Program-made: the position numbers and the translations under genes
The notes under the pieces: model-generated
Told to the model about the DNA's origin: nothing
Database searches by the model: none
Seen by the model: the letters and a program-made list of their open reading frames with translations, nothing else
In this document: piece after piece, positions 1 through 7,799 of the stretch
Numbering within the stretch: position 1 is the first letter of the stretch
Layout: the number at the start of each line of letters is the position of its first letter
Assembly: GCA_031383555.1 (NCBI GenBank)
Contig: JANMZR010000005.1
Span: 1 to 18,652, forward strand
Origin: JANMZR01 sp031383555
GTDB taxonomy: Bacteria > Bacteroidota > Bacteroidia > Cytophagales > Spirosomataceae
DNA: 18,652 nt
Direction: 5' to 3'

Positions 1-689
1 ACAGGAGTAAGCAATATTGCCACAAAAAACTTGTATAAATAGGAGTTCAAAGATGTTGAAAACCATTGACCCGTTGTCCAATTGCCGAAAAGTACAAATG
101 CAATTCCAATCACAACGAAGCTATCAATAAATTGAGACACTAATGTTGAGCCTGTCGCCCGAAGCCAAAGTTTTTTGCTACCAGTGGCTGTTTTTATTCT
201 GTGAAATACATAAGAGTCTATTAATTGGCTAATCAAAAAAGCGGTTAGGGAGCCAGTTATGATGCCTAAGCCTTGTCTGAATATTTTTGAAAACGCTGTA
301 TTTATATTAAAATTATCATTCCCTTTATTTACATCAATCCAAAAGTCGGCAGGCGCCAATAGAGTAGCCATATAAATAATTAAAAAGCTATATGCAATAA
401 AACCTGCGGTTATATATGATATTTTTTTAACACCTTTTCTCCCAAAATATTCATTTATAATATCTGAAGTGATAAATACAAAAGGCCAGTTTAATGCACC
501 AGCAGGCTGATTAATGTCCCATGAAAAGCCAAATATCTGTATATGAAGCGGTTGTACACCTATTGTTGATTCTACTGAAAATATTTTTACACCAATTATT
601 TCAGCTACAATGGCATTAGTTAGGAATATTCCAAAAAGGATAATGTAAAGGTTTTGTTTCTTTTGTGAGTTGGGTTGCGAATAGTCCAT
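1..689 (-). CDS. yhhQ: Queuosine precursor transporter, YhhQ/VUT family (3' end cut by window edge)
   Basis: An open frame starts at ATG 689 and runs leftward without a stop to the window edge, giving 229 residues and lacking the C-terminus. The product is a multi-pass inner-membrane protein. After a short polar head, the first hydrophobic stretch (residues about 14-30, ILFGIFLTNAIVAEIIGVKI) and the later block WPFVFITSDIINEYFGRKG (about 72-90) are hallmarks of the YhhQ (PF02592) family. So is the segment GSLTAFLISQLIDSYVFHRI, followed by LRATGSTLVSQFIDSFVVI. The family imports queuine/preQ precursors for tRNA wobble-base modification. It lies 42 bp downstream of alaA on the same strand, with no promoter box in the gap, so the two are probably co-transcribed. 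Family call is firm; the exact substrate is by homology only. Confidence 0.9.
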   Translation of the reverse strand, partial: MDYSQPNSQKKQNLYIILFGIFLTNAIVAEIIGVKIFSVESTIGVQPLHIQIFGFSWDINQPAGALNWPFVFITSDIINEYFGRKGVKKISYITAGFIAYSFLIIYMATLLAPADFWIDVNKGNDNFNINTAFSKIFRQGLGIITGSLTAFLISQLIDSYVFHRIKTATGSKKLWLRATGSTLVSQFIDSFVVIGIAFVLFGNWTTGQWFSTSLNSYLYKFFVAILLTP

Positions 690-731
690 GTAGGCAGCTT
701 CGTGTTTTTAAATATTAAATTTGTTTCTTGT

Positions 732-1943
732 TTAAACTCTATTGTGCTCAAATTGGTTTCGGATTTTGTCCATAGCTAAAGAGAGTTGTTCTTGATGAGG
801 AAGGAAAACTATTCTGAAATGATCGGGTTGTTTATAGTTAAAACCTTGGCCACCAACTACTAAAATACGTTGATCTTCCAACAGTCGCATCACAAAATCA
901 TGGTCATCTTTGAAGTTAAACTTTGCCAAATCTATTTTTGGAAATAAATACAAAGCACCTTTTGGCTTTACACAACTCACTCCCTCAATTGCAATTAATT
1001 TTTCATAAGCCAAATTCATTTGTTTATAAAGTCGGCCTTCAGGTTTTACCAAATCGTTAATACTTTGGTAGCCGCCAAGAGCCGTTTGAATGCCGTATTG
1101 CATAATTACATTGGCACAAAGGCGCATGCTTGCCAAAAAAGAAAGGCCTTCAATATAGCTTTTGGCTTTATGTTTTGCACCGGTAAGAATCATCCAGCCG
1201 CCACGGAAGCCAGCAGCACGGTAGTTTTTGCTCATTCCTCCCATTGTTACAATCAATGTATCTTCGGCCATGCCTGCTGTGGTGTAATGAACGGCCCCAT
1301 CAAACAATATTTTATCATAAATTTCATCAGCAAAAACAATTAATTTATGTTTTTCGGCCAAACGAACTATGCCTTCTACAATTTCTTTATCATAAACTGC
1401 ACCAGTTGGATTATTGGGATTGATGATTACGATTGCACGGGTATTTTTAGTGATTTTTGACTCAATATTTGCCAAATCGGGGTTCCAATCGGCTTGCTCA
1501 TCGCATACATAATGTACGGATGTTCCGCCAGCTAGCCCAACAGCTGTTGTCCAAAGTGGATAATCGGGAGAGGGTATCAAAACCTCATCCCCAGGATTTA
1601 AAAGTGCTGTCATACAGAGGGTTATCAGCTCTGAAACACCATTTCCAATAAAAATATCCTCTATTTCTGAGTTCAATACCCCTCGGGTTTGATAATAATG
1701 CATTACAGCTTTTCGAGCGGCAAAAAGGCCTCTGCTATCAGCATATCCTTGCGCATTGCGTATGTTCATGATAATGTCATGAATAATCTCATCAGGCGTA
1801 TCAAAGCCAAAAGCCGCAGGGTTACCAATGTTCAAAGACGTTATTTTATAGCCCTCTCTTTGCAATTGAAGCGCTTTATCGTAAACGGGGCCTCGGATGT
1901 CATACCTTAGTTCGTCAAGGCGGTTTGATTTTGTAAATTGCAT
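732..1943 (-). CDS. alaA: Alanine aminotransferase AlaA (class I/II PLP aminotransferase)
   Basis: The product is a 403-residue fold-type I aminotransferase that interconverts pyruvate/glutamate with alanine/2-oxoglutarate in the cytosol. It closely tracks E. coli AlaA along its whole length as I recall it, for example YDIRGPV near the start, LNIGNPA-FGFD, FIGNGVSELI, PSPDYPLWT, VIINPNNPTGAVY, FADEIYDKIL and CANV-QY-IQTALGGYQS. The PLP lysine is in the GGMSKNYRAAGFRGGWM motif (about K239 from the ATG). An in-frame GTG six codons upstream (1961) would give 409 residues. I chose ATG 1943 because its N-terminus begins at the same place as known homologues and length matches (E. coli about 405). 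It heads a likely two-gene unit with the queuosine transporter downstream. Confidence 0.93.
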   Translation of the reverse strand: MQFTKSNRLDELRYDIRGPVYDKALQLQREGYKITSLNIGNPAAFGFDTPDEIIHDIIMNIRNAQGYADSRGLFAARKAVMHYYQTRGVLNSEIEDIFIGNGVSELITLCMTALLNPGDEVLIPSPDYPLWTTAVGLAGGTSVHYVCDEQADWNPDLANIESKITKNTRAIVIINPNNPTGAVYDKEIVEGIVRLAEKHKLIVFADEIYDKILFDGAVHYTTAGMAEDTLIVTMGGMSKNYRAAGFRGGWMILTGAKHKAKSYIEGLSFLASMRLCANVIMQYGIQTALGGYQSINDLVKPEGRLYKQMNLAYEKLIAIEGVSCVKPKGALYLFPKIDLAKFNFKDDHDFVMRLLEDQRILVVGGQGFNYKQPDHFRIVFLPHQEQLSLAMDKIRNQFEHNRV

Positions 1944-2003
1944 TTTTATTAAATAAATCACTAAAAAATCAAATCTCAGCTCGAATTGATTCTATGTTTT
2001 CTA

Positions 2004-2011
2004 CAAAAATA
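2004..2011 (-). promoter_or_regulatory. Candidate -7 box (TATTTTTG) for alaA
   Basis: On the minus strand the octamer fits the Bacteroidota -7 consensus TAnnTTTG and lies about 60 bp upstream of the alaA ATG. No TTG -33 element is visible at the expected spacing, so support is a single box. Confidence 0.35.
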
Positions 2012-2106
2012 GTATTTTTTTTTACTTAAGAAAGTTCTAAAAGTAAAAAAGGATTAAAATGTAGTTTCATAAAGCTTTCGAAAGATTCATTTTAGTTTTT
2101 TAAAAT

Positions 2107-3234
2107 TTACTGTATTTTTCTTGTCAGTAATGCACTAAGCACACCCAACAAAACTAATAAACTAAGAGCAATTCTTAAATTAGAATACTCCGAAATATAT
2201 CCTATTAAAACCGGGCCACACAAAAAGCCAAACATACCTACAGTACTAATAGCTGCTAATGCTACTCCTGAGCTTTGCGTTTTGGAATGGCCAGCTTCGC
2301 TGTAAATCAACGGAACCATAGTTGAAAGCCCAAGCCCAGTGATGCCAAAGCCAATTATTACTGCCAAATAACTTAACGTGCCTAAACCAATACACATACC
2401 GATAACTAACAGTAATGAATTGATTAACAGCAATTTAGCCAGTCCGATTTTCTCAACAACATAATCTCCCAAAAAGCGACCCACTACCATTGCTACTGAA
2501 AAAGCAGTGAAACCAGCCGTTACAAAGCCAGTAGAGTTATTCAAAATTTTCTTGTAGTAAATTACCGACCAATCTGCCATAGCGCCTTCTGCAAGCATGG
2601 CACATAGGCAAATCATGCCCATTGTCATCAACGATTTATCCGGCAAAGCAAATAATGGTTGCGGTTCCGATGGTTTTTCATCATTAGGTAATAAAATTGC
2701 ATAACATGCCAAGCCAGTTCCGAATACAATTAGACTAATAACTGATAAATGTATTACAGGACTAATTGCTATTTTCGCCAAAACGCCTCCTAATGCAGCT
2801 CCACTCATAAAGCCTACGCTAAATACGGCATGAAAAAAGTTCATAAACGACCTCTTTTGAGCTTTTTCTACTCCAACGGCTTGTACATTCATAGAAATAT
2901 TAAGTAAGTCGCCACCAAAACCAAAGAAAAACAAGGCTATTGCGAGTTGCCAACCAATATTGGCCAAGCCTAATAATGGTAGTGAAAACAGATAAAAACA
3001 ACAAGCTGAAATCACGATGATTCGGCTTCCAAATTTATCTATAACAATTCCAGCTATTGGTAACGCCAACAAACTACCTATTGGCATGGCAAAAAGCACT
3101 GTCCCAAATTCGCCATCATTCAAATTCAACTTTTCCTTAATCTCCGGAATACGGGAGGCCCAGCTCGAAAATGCCAATCCACATACAAAAAATAAAACTT
3201 TTGTGGCATATTCTGCCTTTTTTATTGGTTTCAA
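2107..3234 (-). CDS. MFS transporter, YbjJ-like
   Basis: The product is a 375-residue polytopic membrane protein of the major facilitator superfamily, with about 12 hydrophobic segments. The N-terminus (FSSWASRIPEIKEKL, residues about 23-37), LLALPIAG-VIDKFGSR in the loop between helices 2 and 3, and NISMNVQAVGVEKA resemble the E. coli YbjJ group, which also resembles sugar (fucose-type) permeases; substrate is unknown. The reading frame has no ATG before residue 49. An in-frame TAA lies five codons upstream of the TTG at 3234, so TTG is the most likely start and the protein then has a complete first helix. It follows the DUF3810 gene by 87 bp on the same strand and may be the last gene of that transcript. 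Confidence 0.85.
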   Translation of the reverse strand: MKPIKKAEYATKVLFFVCGLAFSSWASRIPEIKEKLNLNDGEFGTVLFAMPIGSLLALPIAGIVIDKFGSRIIVISACCFYLFSLPLLGLANIGWQLAIALFFFGFGGDLLNISMNVQAVGVEKAQKRSFMNFFHAVFSVGFMSGAALGGVLAKIAISPVIHLSVISLIVFGTGLACYAILLPNDEKPSEPQPLFALPDKSLMTMGMICLCAMLAEGAMADWSVIYYKKILNNSTGFVTAGFTAFSVAMVVGRFLGDYVVEKIGLAKLLLINSLLLVIGMCIGLGTLSYLAVIIGFGITGLGLSTMVPLIYSEAGHSKTQSSGVALAAISTVGMFGFLCGPVLIGYISEYSNLRIALSLLVLLGVLSALLTRKIQ

Positions 3235-3321
3235 AAAGCGATTATATTAAATGTTTTTGAGCAAGAATTACTCAAATTTTATTTTGTTAAATTTTTATTA
3301 GGGCCTTTTGCAAAAGCTGCT

Positions 3322-4419
3322 TCAATTTGTATTTTTCTGCAAATTTAAACCATTTTTTCGCATCTCACCCACTAAAAGTTCTACTACCAAGCCATAACTT
3401 TTTATGCCTTCATCTTGATTATTTGATTTCAAGAAAATATCATAAATACCAGAAGAAATTTTTCTTAAAATTGGTATCTGATATTTTTTCCACTTCGCAC
3501 GAGCATAGTCAAAATCACCTATTACTGAACTGTCTATTTGGCTTTTCAATTGATAATACGCAATTGAGTCTTGATTAAAAATATTGTTTAATGTATAAGT
3601 CATTGCCTCCGAATAAGCTGAATACTTAAATATTGGCGATGGATTATTAGTGCATGCCAAAAATGATATATAGTTGGCTTCCTCCTCTGAAGCAAAACCC
3701 AACTGATGTGCCATTTCATGACAAATAGTAAAAGGTGCCTCAAAGGCAGAATTATTGGCATTGATGTTGGCTTCACCTGAGGGGAAACTGTAAATACCAC
3801 CACTTCCTAAATAGCCTAAAATAGTTTTATTAAAGCCAATTTTAATAGAGGGTTTTTCATAATAAAATTCTTTTGTTTTCTCGCTGATAGCTTGGTAGCC
3901 AACGGGAGCAACTTTAAAGTATTGCTTTATATTTTCTGATCTAGCGGTGCTGTCGGCAATTAATTTTCGAGTATTATTAGTTAAAATTATTAATTGGTTA
4001 GCAAGCATTTTTATTTCATTAAAGCTAATATTTTCAGTATTCAATTGGTTGATCTCAGCTATTGGTTTTCGGTAGTATGCCAGCCCCCAACTTAGAAAAT
4101 AAATAAAGTAAGTGATTGATAATAAGCTAAATATATTTTGTATTAATACTTTTAGTTGAATTCTTTTTTTAGCAAAATTTATAATATTTTTAATAAAAAA
4201 GTAGAAAACAAAACCGAAAATAAAATATAGAAAAATAAGACCAATTGAAAAATCAAACCAACCTGTAATGCTTCGTAAAAAATAGGTTAGCTTATTAAAT
4301 ATGAGCTTTATATAAATGTTTTCAACCCAATTTTGATGTTGTCCAATCCATGAAAAAAATAAAATTTGTAATGGTAAACTCCAAGCCAAAATAGATTTTA
4401 ATCCAATATTTCTAATCAT
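3322..4419 (-). CDS. DUF3810 family membrane protein with HExxH metallopeptidase-like motif
   Basis: A 365-residue protein of the Bacteroidota/Firmicutes DUF3810 family (PF12725). Three hydrophobic segments (about 10-25, 58-80 and 95-115) anchor the N-terminus, and the remainder is a soluble domain. That domain carries FPSGEANINANNSAFEAPF and then HEMAHQLGFASEEEANY at 234-250. H234, E235 and H238 form an HExxH zinc signature, with E247 or E248 a candidate third ligand, as in gluzincin-like peptidases. AYSEAMTY (268-275) is another conserved block. Biochemical function has not to my knowledge been shown for the family; a zinc-dependent hydrolase acting at the membrane surface is inference from the motif. 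The gene starts 35 bp after the deoxyribonucleotidase stop and is probably co-transcribed with it. Confidence 0.85.
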   Translation of the reverse strand: MIRNIGLKSILAWSLPLQILFFSWIGQHQNWVENIYIKLIFNKLTYFLRSITGWFDFSIGLIFLYFIFGFVFYFFIKNIINFAKKRIQLKVLIQNIFSLLSITYFIYFLSWGLAYYRKPIAEINQLNTENISFNEIKMLANQLIILTNNTRKLIADSTARSENIKQYFKVAPVGYQAISEKTKEFYYEKPSIKIGFNKTILGYLGSGGIYSFPSGEANINANNSAFEAPFTICHEMAHQLGFASEEEANYISFLACTNNPSPIFKYSAYSEAMTYTLNNIFNQDSIAYYQLKSQIDSSVIGDFDYARAKWKKYQIPILRKISSGIYDIFLKSNNQDEGIKSYGLVVELLVGEMRKNGLNLQKNTN

Positions 4420-4454
4420 TTCTTTTTTTTCATAATTTCACAAATCACCTTAAT

Positions 4455-4976
4455 TCATAGCAAATAATTTTCAACGTCTTTCCATGAATTCATTCTTAAA
4501 TATCCTTCTAAATCCAAATTATGAGGGGCAGTAAAGAGGAGTGGCGTACCAGTAAAGGTAGAAATATTTCTTTCATGATCATCAATTAAATAATCAGCCT
4601 TAATCATATATTTATGGCCACAAAATACCGTATGAGACCAACCAATATATGGGAAGTATTTGGCCAGCCAATCCAATTTTTCTGTCATAGAAAGTGGAAA
4701 TTCTGTAGCTGCAGAAACAACAAAAAGCTCATATTTTTTGTGTAGTTTTTCTACAACTTCTTGTGCGCTTGGCATTAATGGGATATCAGAAAAAAAATCT
4801 TTTTCCCATAGAAATCCGCTAACAGGCCGATAATCTTTTTCAAATAATTCCATCATTTTAGTGGAATTTATTTCCTCTTTTCTCCAATTTGTGCCACTAC
4901 GCTCGTTTACATATTTCACAATATGGGCAAATGTGTCTGCCATTACATCGTCCATATCTATTAATAATCTTTTCAT
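4455..4976 (-). CDS. 5'(3')-deoxyribonucleotidase (NT5C family, HAD superfamily)
   Basis: A 173-residue cytosolic HAD phosphatase of the PF06941 family, which removes phosphate from deoxynucleoside 5'- or 3'-monophosphates and so trims dNTP pools. Motif I is DMDDV at residues 7-11 (nucleophile D7, general acid D9). Motif II is in FVVSAATEFP (about 106-115). The late acidic motif is YLIDDHERN (about 150-158), which binds magnesium. Length fits the family (about 170-200 residues). The start is ATG 4976, 26 bp downstream of a good -7 box. It is the first gene of a likely minus-strand operon with the DUF3810 gene and perhaps the MFS gene; no functional link between these products is obvious. Confidence 0.88.
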   Translation of the reverse strand: MKRLLIDMDDVMADTFAHIVKYVNERSGTNWRKEEINSTKMMELFEKDYRPVSGFLWEKDFFSDIPLMPSAQEVVEKLHKKYELFVVSAATEFPLSMTEKLDWLAKYFPYIGWSHTVFCGHKYMIKADYLIDDHERNISTFTGTPLLFTAPHNLDLEGYLRMNSWKDVENYLL

Positions 4977-5001
4977 TTTTTACAAAATTGTTTTTATTTG
5001 A

Positions 5002-5009
5002 CAAAGATA
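5002..5009 (-). promoter_or_regulatory. Candidate -7 box (TATCTTTG) for the deoxyribonucleotidase operon
   Basis: The minus-strand octamer fits TAnnTTTG and lies 26 bp upstream of ATG 4976, which implies a leader of about 20 nt. A TTG -33 element is not evident at 17-23 bp spacing. Confidence 0.45.
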
Positions 5010-5121
5010 ACTATTCCAATGCTGAACTTAATGATACCAAAATGAGGTTTATAAATTAATGTAATAATAGTTTAGAGATTACAATTATTTAAACAAAATA
5101 TTACAATAATTTTCAAAGAAT

Positions 5122-5505
5122 ATGCAAATTAGGGACATTGAAAACAAAGAAGATATAGTTATTCTTATCAATAATTTTTATGAAAAAATACGGTCTAATG
5201 AATTGATGGGTCCAATATTTAATGAAATTGCCCATGTTAATTGGGCACATCATTTACCCAAAATGTATGATTTTTGGAACATGGCTTTGTTTGACAAGCC
5301 CGGTTATGTCGGTCATCCTTTAAAGCCGCATTTAGAACTTAACCAACATTTTAAAATTAACAAGGAGCATTTCAAAACTTGGCTCATTTTGTTTAATAGT
5401 TCTGTTGATGAGCTTTTTACTGGACCTATGGCTGAAGAGGCAAAGCAACGTGCTAAAAGTATAGGCGAAACTTGGGCTTATAAATTTGAATATTTGAATA
5501 AATAG
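5122..5505 (+). CDS. Group III truncated haemoglobin
   Basis: A 127-residue single-domain 2-on-2 globin. It aligns by eye with Campylobacter jejuni Ctb: FYEKIRSNELMGPIFN, then HLPKMYDFWNMALF, then GHPLKPHLELN, then WLILFNSSVDE. Candidate haem-pocket residues by that alignment are Y20 (B10), H44 (E7), proximal H70 (F8) and W87 (G8), all matching the group III pattern. Such proteins bind oxygen or nitric oxide with high affinity and are usually linked to NO/O2 chemistry in the cytosol; the exact role here is unknown. No reductase or NO-stress gene is adjacent. It is divergent from the deoxyribonucleotidase gene, with 145 bp of AT-rich sequence between them and no convincing promoter for this side. 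Confidence 0.92.
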   Translation: MQIRDIENKEDIVILINNFYEKIRSNELMGPIFNEIAHVNWAHHLPKMYDFWNMALFDKPGYVGHPLKPHLELNQHFKINKEHFKTWLILFNSSVDELFTGPMAEEAKQRAKSIGETWAYKFEYLNK

Positions 5506-5652
5506 TTAAAACGCATTAATTTTAGTTTTTTATTGAATTGTCTTTTTTTGAAATTTTAAAAACAACTAAATTTGTCTTAATCTCAAACCCTAATTCAAAA
5601 AACATAAAACCCCCAACCTTAATACAGGTCAGTTTTTATTTACAGTTACTGT

Positions 5653-5660
5653 TATATTTG
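5653..5660 (+). promoter_or_regulatory. Candidate -7 box (TATATTTG) for the exported isomerase-like gene
   Basis: The octamer fits TAnnTTTG exactly and lies 66 bp upstream of ATG 5727. The -33 side has only a T-rich stretch and no TTG. Confidence 0.4.
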
Positions 5661-5726
5661 ATCTTTCTTTTTTATTAATTTTAAAATAGAATAAAATTAA
5701 TTTTCAAAAAAATTATATTATCTCTT

Positions 5727-6587
5727 ATGAAAAAAACACTTTATTTATTATTAGTTCTGGCAAGTTTTTCTATTGACCATCAGCTGGCTGCACAATCTAA
5801 AAAAGGCCTTTATAAAGCTGAGTTTGGGGTGCAAGGCTATACCTTCCGCAGGCAGTTTCCAAAAGGTGTAGAGGCTACTTTAGACAGCATTAAAATGCTT
5901 GGTTTTACTGAGTTCGAAACGGGAGTTCCAAAGGGATATACACCACAACAGTATAAAAAACTTTGCGACGACCGTGGCATTAAAATTGTTTCAACAGGTT
6001 GTGATTTTGAAGCTCTCTCTAAAAACCCTGAATCAATAGTTGCACAAGCCAAAGCTCTTGGTGCTCAATATGTTATGTGCGCTTGGATTCCACATAAAGG
6101 AAATAATTTTACAATTGAGGAGGCAAAAAGAGCTGTAGAGGTTTTCAATAAAGGTGGGAAATATTTGAAAGACAATGGATTAATATTTTGCTACCACGAT
6201 CATGGCTTTGAGTTTCGACCTTTTGAGAATGGTACTTTGATGGACTATATTATTCAAAACACAAACCCAGAGGACGTATCATTTGAAATGGATGTGCTAT
6301 GGACTTTACATGGCGGGGGAAGTACTGCTCCCGAAATTTTGTTAAAGAAATACAAAAATCGGTGGAAGTTGATGCATGTAAAAGACTTGAAAAAAGGAGT
6401 AATTGGTGATAAATCGGGCCATGAGCCGGCTGAAAATGATGTTGTATTAGGCACTGGACAGGCAAATTGGAAAAAGATTTTGAAATTGGCTAATAAACAT
6501 GGCATTAAGCATTTCTTTATCGAAGATGAGTCGGAGCGTGAAATGCAAAATATCCCTAAAAGTTTGGATTATTTGAAGAGCTTATAA
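5727..6587 (+). CDS. Exported sugar phosphate isomerase/epimerase-like TIM barrel (AP endonuclease family 2 fold)
   Basis: A 286-residue protein of the xylose-isomerase-like TIM-barrel superfamily (PF01261). Residues 1-23 form a Sec signal peptide (MKK, hydrophobic core LYLLLVLASF, likely cleavage near AAQ-S), so the enzyme is predicted to be periplasmic. The barrel begins at FGVQGYTFR. Candidate metal ligands and catalytic acids are E64 (FETG), H157/H159 (CYHDHGFEF), E187/D189 (FEMDVLW), H217 (MHVKDLKKG) and E266 (FIEDES), the usual strand-end set for divalent-metal enzymes of this fold. Bacteroidota carry many such secreted members near carbohydrate-use genes, and some act on keto- or inositol-type sugars; the substrate cannot be told here because no glycosidase or SusCD gene is adjacent. 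It appears to be a single-gene transcript ended by the hairpin at 6614-6655. Confidence 0.85.
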   Translation: MKKTLYLLLVLASFSIDHQLAAQSKKGLYKAEFGVQGYTFRRQFPKGVEATLDSIKMLGFTEFETGVPKGYTPQQYKKLCDDRGIKIVSTGCDFEALSKNPESIVAQAKALGAQYVMCAWIPHKGNNFTIEEAKRAVEVFNKGGKYLKDNGLIFCYHDHGFEFRPFENGTLMDYIIQNTNPEDVSFEMDVLWTLHGGGSTAPEILLKKYKNRWKLMHVKDLKKGVIGDKSGHEPAENDVVLGTGQANWKKILKLANKHGIKHFFIEDESEREMQNIPKSLDYLKSL

Positions 6588-6613
6588 TAGGTTTCTGGTA
6601 ATTTGAAATATGC

Positions 6614-6665
6614 TTATTGGTGGGTGATAAAATTTTCTTATATGATCCCCAATAATCATTTTTCT
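6614..6665 (+). terminator. Hairpin terminator between convergent genes
   Basis: TTATTGG (6614-6620) pairs with CCAATAA (6649-6655). After a one-base bulge, GG pairs with CC, with further GU/AT pairs inward. On the plus strand the stem is followed by TCATTTTTC. It sits 27 bp past the isomerase-like stop. The T-run makes it a better terminator for that gene than for the opposing cation efflux gene. Confidence 0.5.
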
Positions 6666-6696
6666 ATTATACATTATTGCCTTAATAACTAGTATA

Positions 6697-7680
6697 TTAT
6701 TTAAAGCCATGTTTCTCATTACCAGATAAATTATCTAAATTCCAATCAATTTTATATTTAAAAATTTCAAGGCGTTTTAAACAATCTGTTTTTTGACAAA
6801 TTTTACATGAAAAAGGCATACATCCATCAGTATGCACGAATATTTCTATAGATTCACCGTACTTCTCTTTTATGTAATTTTCAAGGGCATTAATTTCAAA
6901 ATGAGCTTCATTAACGGTTAAATACCAAGGAACAGTTACATGGCAATCGAAATGCAAAGTACTACCATATTTAATAATGCGAAGGTTGTGAATATCAATC
7001 CAATTTTCTCTTCTTTTTTCTGAAATATAAGCAATTACATTATTTAGTAATTTATTATCAGCTTCGTCCATAATGCCAGAAATCGCTTGTCTAATTATCT
7101 TATATCCAGTTAATAACAAAATAATTGCAAACAAGATAGCCACTAAACTATCTACTATTTCCCATTTTGTAAAGTTTAAAATAATTAAGCCAAATATAAT
7201 TCCAATGGTGGAGTAAGTATCTGATTGTAAGTGCTTTCCGCTTGAAATTAACGCTATTGAATTATTGCTAGTTCCTTTTTTTATGGCATAATAACCTAAT
7301 AAGTAATTTACAATAGCTGTGATGGCCACTAAAACAATTCCACTGTCCAGTTTTCCAACTTGGTTAGGAGATTTTATTTTTTCAATGGCTTCTACTACAA
7401 TTATCAAACCTGCTACAAAAATTAAAACTCCCTCTATTGTTGCTGAAATAAATTCAATTTTACCATGGCCATATGGGTGGTTTTTATCTCTAGGAATTGA
7501 TGCCAAATGCAAAGCATAAAGTCCAAAAAGTGCTGAAGCGACATTAATTGTACTTTCCAATGCATCCGTTAAAATGGCAACCGAATTAGTTAAATAATAG
7601 GCAATTACTTTTATTACGAAAAGTAAAATACCAATGATTGTTATCCATTTTTGAAAACTATAATTTTCTTTTTCTTTCAT
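6697..7680 (-). CDS. Cation diffusion facilitator (CDF) family metal efflux transporter with C-terminal Cys cluster
   Basis: A 327-residue CDF transporter with about six membrane helices in the first 200 residues and a cytoplasmic domain after that. The transport site in TM5 is canonical (GKHLQSD, H150 and D154). The TM2 side reads TDALES: D39 is present but the +4 position is S43, with E42 beside it, instead of the DxxxD of YiiP, so metal choice may differ. HPYGHGKIEF (68-77) is the conserved loop after TM2. The tail has C287, C292, C295 and C300 in a CxxxxCxxCxxxxC array, probably a metal-binding knuckle. A TTG ten codons upstream (7710) is possible, but ATG 7680 is preferred. It follows the beta-lactamase gene by 119 bp in the same direction. 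Zinc, iron or cobalt export is plausible; the metal is undetermined. Confidence 0.88.
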   Translation of the reverse strand: MKEKENYSFQKWITIIGILLFVIKVIAYYLTNSVAILTDALESTINVASALFGLYALHLASIPRDKNHPYGHGKIEFISATIEGVLIFVAGLIIVVEAIEKIKSPNQVGKLDSGIVLVAITAIVNYLLGYYAIKKGTSNNSIALISSGKHLQSDTYSTIGIIFGLIILNFTKWEIVDSLVAILFAIILLLTGYKIIRQAISGIMDEADNKLLNNVIAYISEKRRENWIDIHNLRIIKYGSTLHFDCHVTVPWYLTVNEAHFEINALENYIKEKYGESIEIFVHTDGCMPFSCKICQKTDCLKRLEIFKYKIDWNLDNLSGNEKHGFK

Positions 7681-7799
7681 TATTATTAGTTTGCTGAGAA
7701 AATTAGCCAAAAGGTTTTCTTGAAAGCTTTTCCTTGGTTCTTTGTTAATTTATAAAATAGTTTTTAAATTTTTACTTTACATTTATCAGGCAAGTAATA

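Noticed and set aside
1020..1910. Several open frames on the plus strand opposite alaA
   Set aside because: They are antisense to a strongly conserved aminotransferase; no independent start signals or family resemblance.
1944..1961. Upstream GTG start for alaA, and similar GTG/TTG extensions for the Fe-S protein (9225), antitoxin (13242), CDF (7710) and 2Fe-2S subunit (13328)
   Set aside because: Each has an ATG a few codons later that matches the normal family N-terminus, and the antitoxin GTG lies inside the promoter box.
3256..3276. 6-bp stem TTTGAG / CTCAAA between the DUF3810 and MFS genes
   Set aside because: Short, AT-rich and without a T-run on the minus strand, where both genes are transcribed.
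3305..3316. 12-bp palindrome CTTTTGCAAAAG just past the DUF3810 stop
   Set aside because: No loop and no following T-run on the relevant strand, so it is not a terminator; a single short palindrome in AT-rich DNA is weak evidence for a binding site.
5506..5726. Small RNA or extra gene between the globin and the isomerase-like gene
   Set aside because: AT-rich, with only a -7-like box and imperfect short inverted repeats; no coding frame or stable structure.
7681..7799. Terminator after the beta-lactamase gene (CCAA..GG / CCTTGG stem)
   Set aside because: Only six pairs with a bulge and a 17-base loop; too weak to support.
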